Shown: positions 61,101 to 64,000 of the stretch, piece after piece
Layout: each line of letters begins with the position of its first letter
Numbering within the stretch: position 1 is the first letter of the stretch
Source: JANNSO01 sp964485395
Lineage (GTDB): Bacteria; Spirochaetota; Spirochaetia; Treponematales; UBA12059
Length of the DNA stretch: 64,000 nucleotides
Direction of reading: 5' to 3'
Assembly (NCBI GenBank): GCA_964485395.1
Contig: CAZAJF010000001.1
Span: forward strand, 183,055-247,054
The notes under the pieces: model-generated
Told to the model about the DNA's origin: nothing
The model's input: the letters and a program-made list of their open reading frames with translations, nothing else
Database searches by the model: none
Position numbers and translations under genes: made by a program

Positions 61101-64000
61101 GCGCAGGATCAAATCCTGTGCGCCGTTCACGGTGGCTGCATCGGCGAATGTTATATTTCCTGCACCCGCACCGGTATCCAGGCGCACAGCTCCGGTCAGC
61201 GAAACGGGGCGATTGAAAGCGATAGTATCCGCGCTGGTGCTGATATCGCCCGCGATTTGCACGGTGCCCGCGCCGCTGGAAGTAAAGGGGCCGTCGAGGG
61301 TCATGTCGAAACCGGCGGTATCGGAAACGCCGGCGGTATCGGCGATTGAAAGAACTCCGCTATGGGTTACGTTGACAAAGCCGCCCAAGGCAGTGCTGAG
61401 CCCTTGCTGGAAATCAACGTTTGCCCCGGTAAGGGTCAGGTTCCTGATTGCCTTGGGAGTGCCGCCTAAATGACCGACGGAACCCAGGAACGATATATTT
61501 CCGCTCGTAGCGTTTATGGTCAAGCTGTTTGTGCCCGCAAGGACGGCACCGGAATCATCCTCGTCAAGAGTGTTATTGAAAGTTACGCTTCCTGCCCCGC
61601 TCGTGATCGTGATGAGACTACCGACGTTGGGACGCAATCTCGCAGGCTGCACGAACGTTACGGGCTGTCCTCCGGAGTTGATATCGTTGGTCAGGTATAT
61701 GATGCCCGTACTATTGTAGAGATCGGTAAAAAGAGGCCCGGTAATCGATATGGTTCCGATTCTTACGTCCGAGCCGTTACCCATCAGATAGACACCGGAG
61801 GAATTGAATCCACCGACATTGACGATCGCGTGTCCGGTGGCTATTACGATCGGATGGTAACCCGCATAGGGAGAGATCGCGACAGGTCCGCTGCCGATAT
61901 TCAAACCCGCCGCGTTATCGGTATTCAGATCGATCGTTCCCGTCGTAACGATATCGCTCGAACCATTGGGGATTTGCATGGCCGCGATGCTGGCGTAAGC
62001 GGTTACCCATATGTTTTTTGAACCGAGGGAGAGAGCGTTGCCGCCGGATGTATCGAAAACTACCGACCCGCCGACAGCGTTGGAAAAGACTCTGAACAAA
62101 GTCCCGGTTACGGCCGAAAAATTCACCGTCTGGAATGTTAGCGTCCCAGATTGAAGACCGGTCTCTCCAACTATTATCGTTCCGATTAACGCCCCTGTAT
62201 TCAATGTCGTTATTTCGCTGTCGTCCAGATCCCAATCCGTTAGCGGCGCAGTCTGGAAACCGATATTCATCGCGGTCGAAGGAGTCGCGGAAAAAAGATT
62301 CAAAGTATTCGTGCCGAGGTTCCAGGTTCCGAATTGCGCGCCGGCGGGATTCAAACCTATATCGTTGGAACGTAAGGTTACATTATAACCTGCTGCCGCC
62401 GAGTTCATGTTTCCATAAAGGTTAAGCTTGGAAGGCGTTCGGAATTCGATTGCCGACGAAGTCGCCAGCGTACGTGGCGTAATATTCGTACCAGCTTGCC
62501 AGGTTTGGTCACCCCCGGTGCGGTAATACGATCCAGTAAAGGTAATGGCTCCCGACGTTCCAGTCACGACGCTCAATGCACCCGATGTACCGTTAATGGG
62601 CCCCACCGAGTTTCCTACATTGGCTATTAAGATTTGCGCATTATTTGCGACCGTGAAAGAAGACAGGGAGTTGTTCGACCCTGCGTTTCCGATGAATGTA
62701 ATACGGGAATCACCTCCATTCACTGTCAAGGAGAATGCGGTAACCGGACTGTCGATGCTTGAGTCGAAGCGCAGCAAATTCGCGGGATTCCCAGCCGTCT
62801 GCGTTATAGTCGAATTGGCTTGGAGAACCACAGGCCGCGTAACGCTAAGATTCGCAGTAGTTTGCGTTATAACGGCAGGAGGTGACGCATAGGCAAGATT
62901 GAGATTCCCGGCTGGCGAAAGAGTGATATTACCGAGTGCTGTCGAGACTTGCCCTGCGAGCGTCAGGCTGCCACCTGCCTGCGTCGTTGCATAAAATCCA
63001 TCCGTCCCTGTCGATGCCGTAGCTACGCCTGCTAAAGTGAGGCTGCCAAGACCGTCAAACCAAACGCCCAAAGGTGCGTTCGTTACGTTTATGTTTGTTT
63101 GATTGGCGGGAAACTGGATCGGGTTTGCCAAGGATCCGATTGCGGCAGCGGAGTTCAATGTTATGGTTCCGCCAGTCGCCAATTCGGCTGATGTAGCGCT
63201 TATTCCCAAAGCCCGGCTTGCGGTAATTCCACCGGTCCCCGCATTCAAGGAAAGAGATCCGCTACCGCCAGTGCTGCAGGCGATGGCAAGATTTCCAACC
63301 TCGGTATCCAGGATAATAGCCCCGGCGCCCGAATTTGAATTGAATGTAATATTCGCGTTTGGAACGGAGCTTACCATGGAGACGGTCTGAATGGTGATGG
63401 ATCCTGACTGCTGATTAACTGCCGTTCCCTTGCCAAAGACAACTGATGAAACCCTGCGAAGTTTTGCTATCTCGGTATCAGCCATAGTCCAGACGGCGGC
63501 TGATCCGCCAAGCCCCATGGTTTCGGTACCGGTCCTGGTAAAGAATGAAATTGTACGAGAAGGTCCGCCTGTATAACCGGCGTCGAACTCCGCAAGCGCA
63601 GGCGCTGAAATATCGACATCAGTGGATTGAACGAGAATATCACCGTCCACATAAACATCGTCGGAGAAAGTGACGAGTCCAGCGCTGGTGATTGAAAGGG
63701 CTGAGGGCCGATTGGCGCTTGCGACGGAGGTGCCGATGATGGAGGAGACGATTGTGGTACCCACCGAGTTTACCGTAATCGTATCGGCTCCCGCTGTGAC
63801 CAAGCCTACCAGCACGTTGCCGGCTACCGTGGTCGTCAGGATAATGTTTCCGTCGGCCGCTGCTCCGGTTCCTGCGCTTACGGTCGCCGCGGTCAATGCG
63901 GCGCCGGCGTTGGTGATGGTTATATTCCCCGATGCGCTCGAAGATGAATTCGTAACGGTAAGCGTCTGCGCTCCGGTCTGGTCGAAGGTGATGGCGCCGG
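55188..64000 (-). CDS. Giant secreted repeat protein with C-terminal FlgD-like Ig domain (5' end beyond window)
   Basis: The frame is open from the stop at 55188 to the right edge, over 2,930 codons, with no start visible; any internal start is arbitrary. The bulk (about 57900-64000) is Ala/Gly/Ser/Thr-rich beta-helix-like sequence of the filamentous-haemagglutinin type (GNITITNAG, FNNTLDEDDSGAVLAG). It includes three tandem units of about 131 residues (about 60040-58860; for example DVTFGNAPSADGITLSGG). Next come large mixed domains, a SbsA-like Ig domain (LQFTEPVWHINTNDRL, about 56000-56350) and a final FlgD-type Ig domain (VFTLDGDVVKALHRGRLAAG, SYTMTWDGTNASGAPVARG). Likely a surface adhesin or cell-wall filament; the C-terminal domain may be a sorting signal. 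Confidence 0.85.
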   Translation of the reverse strand, partial: GAITFDQTGAQTLTVTNSSSSASGNITITNAGAALTAATVSAGTGAAADGNIILTTTVAGNVLVGLVTAGADTITVNSVGTTIVSSIIGTSVASANRPSALSITSAGLVTFSDDVYVDGDILVQSTDVDISAPALAEFDAGYTGGPSRTISFFTRTGTETMGLGGSAAVWTMADTEIAKLRRVSSVVFGKGTAVNQQSGSITIQTVSMVSSVPNANITFNSNSGAGAIILDTEVGNLAIACSTGGSGSLSLNAGTGGITASRALGISATSAELATGGTITLNSAAAIGSLANPIQFPANQTNINVTNAPLGVWFDGLGSLTLAGVATASTGTDGFYATTQAGGSLTLAGQVSTALGNITLSPAGNLNLAYASPPAVITQTTANLSVTRPVVLQANSTITQTAGNPANLLRFDSSIDSPVTAFSLTVNGGDSRITFIGNAGSNNSLSSFTVANNAQILIANVGNSVGPINGTSGALSVVTGTSGAITFTGSYYRTGGDQTWQAGTNITPRTLATSSAIEFRTPSKLNLYGNMNSAAAGYNVTLRSNDIGLNPAGAQFGTWNLGTNTLNLFSATPSTAMNIGFQTAPLTDWDLDDSEITTLNTGALIGTIIVGETGLQSGTLTFQTVNFSAVTGTLFRVFSNAVGGSVVFDTSGGNALSLGSKNIWVTAYASIAAMQIPNGSSDIVTTGTIDLNTDNAAGLNIGSGPVAISPYAGYHPIVIATGHAIVNVGGFNSSGVYLMGNGSDVRIGTISITGPLFTDLYNSTGIIYLTNDINSGGQPVTFVQPARLRPNVGSLITITSGAGSVTFNNTLDEDDSGAVLAGTNSLTINATSGNISFLGSVGHLGGTPKAIRNLTLTGANVDFQQGLSTALGGFVNVTHSGVLSIADTAGVSDTAGFDMTLDGPFTSSGAGTVQIAGDISTSADTIAFNRPVSLTGAVRLDTGAGAGNITFADAATVNGAQDLILRAGTGDISFGTTAAGQNNARVGQGTRLGAITVEAAVNATFLGRVDALSFAQSAGTGTTTFRSPVNLSGASGFSFTGVNLSFNNTGDPLTSNVTASSGGMSVTHSGLLLLGDRTSIGDTANVDYSVSGAFLQDAAAGTVQLAGEILSSAITFQRPVTITGNTILNSGAGALGFLGAATLNDDGVAGDANLTLNSAGITTLQASVGGAIPLTSLLTDVGGSLAINGGLVRTVGTQTYNDATALGADLTLRTAANDIIFASTLNAGSRNIAVHADVAAATVSVSGAVTNLGSGAGANLTVPAGQTGLVRFYGPVAGTNGLSFADGTDVRFEGNVNLTAGDTDNALYGNVVFDGLAWNSGRSLVFGNSVAADRVILSGGAVSLSVTGTLTANARIDGSQDFTVTTSGATTFNAALGSIAAIGDGSGASLTIQSGGDTLFAANSTVQTATGIVQTGTGLVTFTGNVDVIGNDTASAFSNSLALDGMTFTSAGSVSVGNAPALDQLTLSGGDVFLDLAGSLLVDAMVDGGRDLRLLVDGAATFNGTVGAVSSIGDGTGASIAIDSAGATVFNTGATVRVATGILQSNAAGTVTFRENVTINSNQTASVFSASAVLDGLALTSAGDVTFGNAPSADGITLSGGDVLLDIAGLLAVDAMVNGGQDLSLLVDSSAAFNGTVGASVPLGDGTGASLAIQSAGPTVFGTGASVRAATGIVQTGLGLVTFRENIDVLGPDTASAFDNSVVLDGLTFTSAGLLLLGNDSATDQVTLSSSPVVLRLSGSSAPAIQLYLRAKIASDQNFTLQSDGLFYSAEDSDAAFSGAASFTRTGLTGDADSGPSELAGGIVTAGGDIRLAGDVYLFGTAGSMNLSRTVASSPITFVNDLHIATPGKNLNISSPISADNLVFYQGVADLSAIAAGSGLAIARDLVLLGVNYNVDDPESLVAGLFAYHANLHGFARQKLPNAVIRAAYPSGTAVAAAYSGSIAGIGDKSITVGGNFYANGIDLVGATPWAIKVPVNDDATVSFAEAYNLRVRNSVADTATGGWISAGTKALDYPTSPWYGNGVIDGLSNSGWDLGNAFLKPGIDGQALSGTVTVYDDTIRVEIAADASDSAGSKFENSNNEISAAVSAMAWDGGTRTFAASFTDSECSQSTDGQGDLSVFFVRTSPAPALPRTWNTDATGSLPGDVLADPTRSTDRNDVAQNTTPNLEITKAAATLFQTLRDHHKNRVQHYRAAARFTAVADACRPVLLYAETGLAASASVANPVPWDGHNFIQLRWSEPMDIGTLTAAAAGVNERSWATVGNLSGNALAGLATFSAGSVSLGARSNSVVADDDGLDSTGVNGMYRGTPNAYGAHGLYVSVAGWSFVNGAIRFWPGYFASTPLEPSGTVSVPYTPEIRDTRGNEIEPYPGSYARTQISATQGSAWDAGAPSISQELLDINSGYYDVIPMASAFNIEKFELRFATCPDPVNAPLTWVNDPMRDSSFYYANGGPTGVGGGLPGWVFRDFDTETVNRYGATGFDTQVTSGAFGATNIVDDQLLAMTPVTLNENWTARSQMVFNYARSVGLVTDLAGNLLPDYSEKLCAEKLPPKVRFTAAEVGSNRVYLQFTEPVWHINTNDRLIEAGDILLSGTSLAISAVELITPFGPDVVPDPVSEVWLTLNGPATTAFALDARMALNTGIIDRAGTPAETAVLRRAVDLATGAVSVLGLSDGVHLGDETTTVGALGTGALGLLRTFDGSGRLYDRDTTVFGSLNLPAGESSATPLSLYFDVAPPEATGITIPITGRSKGLGLFWLPIFQSGVNLRANTEARLLSPFFTGGNGVSRNFLIPSADPEIKSGASIGFLMRLGDLWVARGTEAGNPTQFDLWRYSVQDILRQRGGVTILNNVIDSLRGERTALQVDIAAAGQVTIMVFTLDGDVVKALHRGRLAAGSYTMTWDGTNASGAPVARGMYFIRVVGPGIDEIRKVMVVKNQ

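Overview
The window is chromosomal DNA of a GC-rich spirochaete, most likely a Treponema/Spirochaetaceae relative recovered from a metagenome. Support for this: the left 21 kb carries the treponemal order of cell-division and flagellar genes (mraZ, rsmH, ftsL-like, murF, mraY, ftsW, ftsQ, ftsA, ftsZ, xerD, TPR lipoprotein, dprA, topA, xerC, hslV, hslU, flgB, flgC, fliE, fliF, fliG). There is also a protein of the spirochaete-restricted DUF5312 type, many lipoproteins with loose lipoboxes, and a 100-N scaffold gap (48942-49041). No rRNA, tRNA, CRISPR array or prophage was seen.

Layout. (1) 1-21138, all on the minus strand: a division/peptidoglycan cluster running into DNA-processing genes, the HslVU protease and the start of a flagellar basal-body operon. 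It is headed by a promoter with four 10-bp-spaced MraZ boxes. ftsI, murE, murD, murG and murC are absent from the cluster. (2) 21162-26295: a periplasmic two-component-type sensor that stops where a kinase domain should begin, a small membrane protein, a short leader-like ORF, rsgA, and a palindromic repeat unit. (3) 26296-30218, minus: a membrane protein, gpsA, pepF and ndk in a tightly overlapping operon. (4) 30297-39773: accessory genes (DUF6765 protein, lipoproteins, an alpha/beta hydrolase lacking its serine, a TPR-GAF-GGDEF diguanylate cyclase, a flavin reductase, a serine beta-lactamase-like hydrolase, a CPBP protease). (5) 39833-48669: glmS, a small exported repeat protein, birA, a DUF5312 protein, hflX, an aminotransferase and a HAD phosphatase. 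(6) 48670-49104: tandem palindromic repeats around the scaffold gap. (7) 49105-55086: a parvulin, a PHP phosphoesterase, a threonine aldolase fused to a SagB-type nitroreductase, a glutathione peroxidase, a DUF362 ferredoxin and a lipoprotein. (8) 55188 to the right edge, minus: the 3' part of a giant secreted repeat protein (over 2,930 residues in the window) ending in a FlgD-like Ig domain.

How it fits together: the left third builds the envelope, divides the cell and begins the periplasmic flagellum. The middle supplies housekeeping metabolism (phospholipid precursor, nucleotides, aminosugar, biotin transfer) mixed with signalling. The right third is accessory: redox proteins and a large surface protein.

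The main points for a second look are the aldolase-nitroreductase fusion, the ~185-bp palindromic repeat family that breaks the assembly, a second AT-rich hairpin repeated at 20588 and 51986, seven genes whose promoters place transcription start at the start codon (probable leaderless mRNAs), the truncated sensor, and the hydrolase with Asn in place of the nucleophilic Ser.
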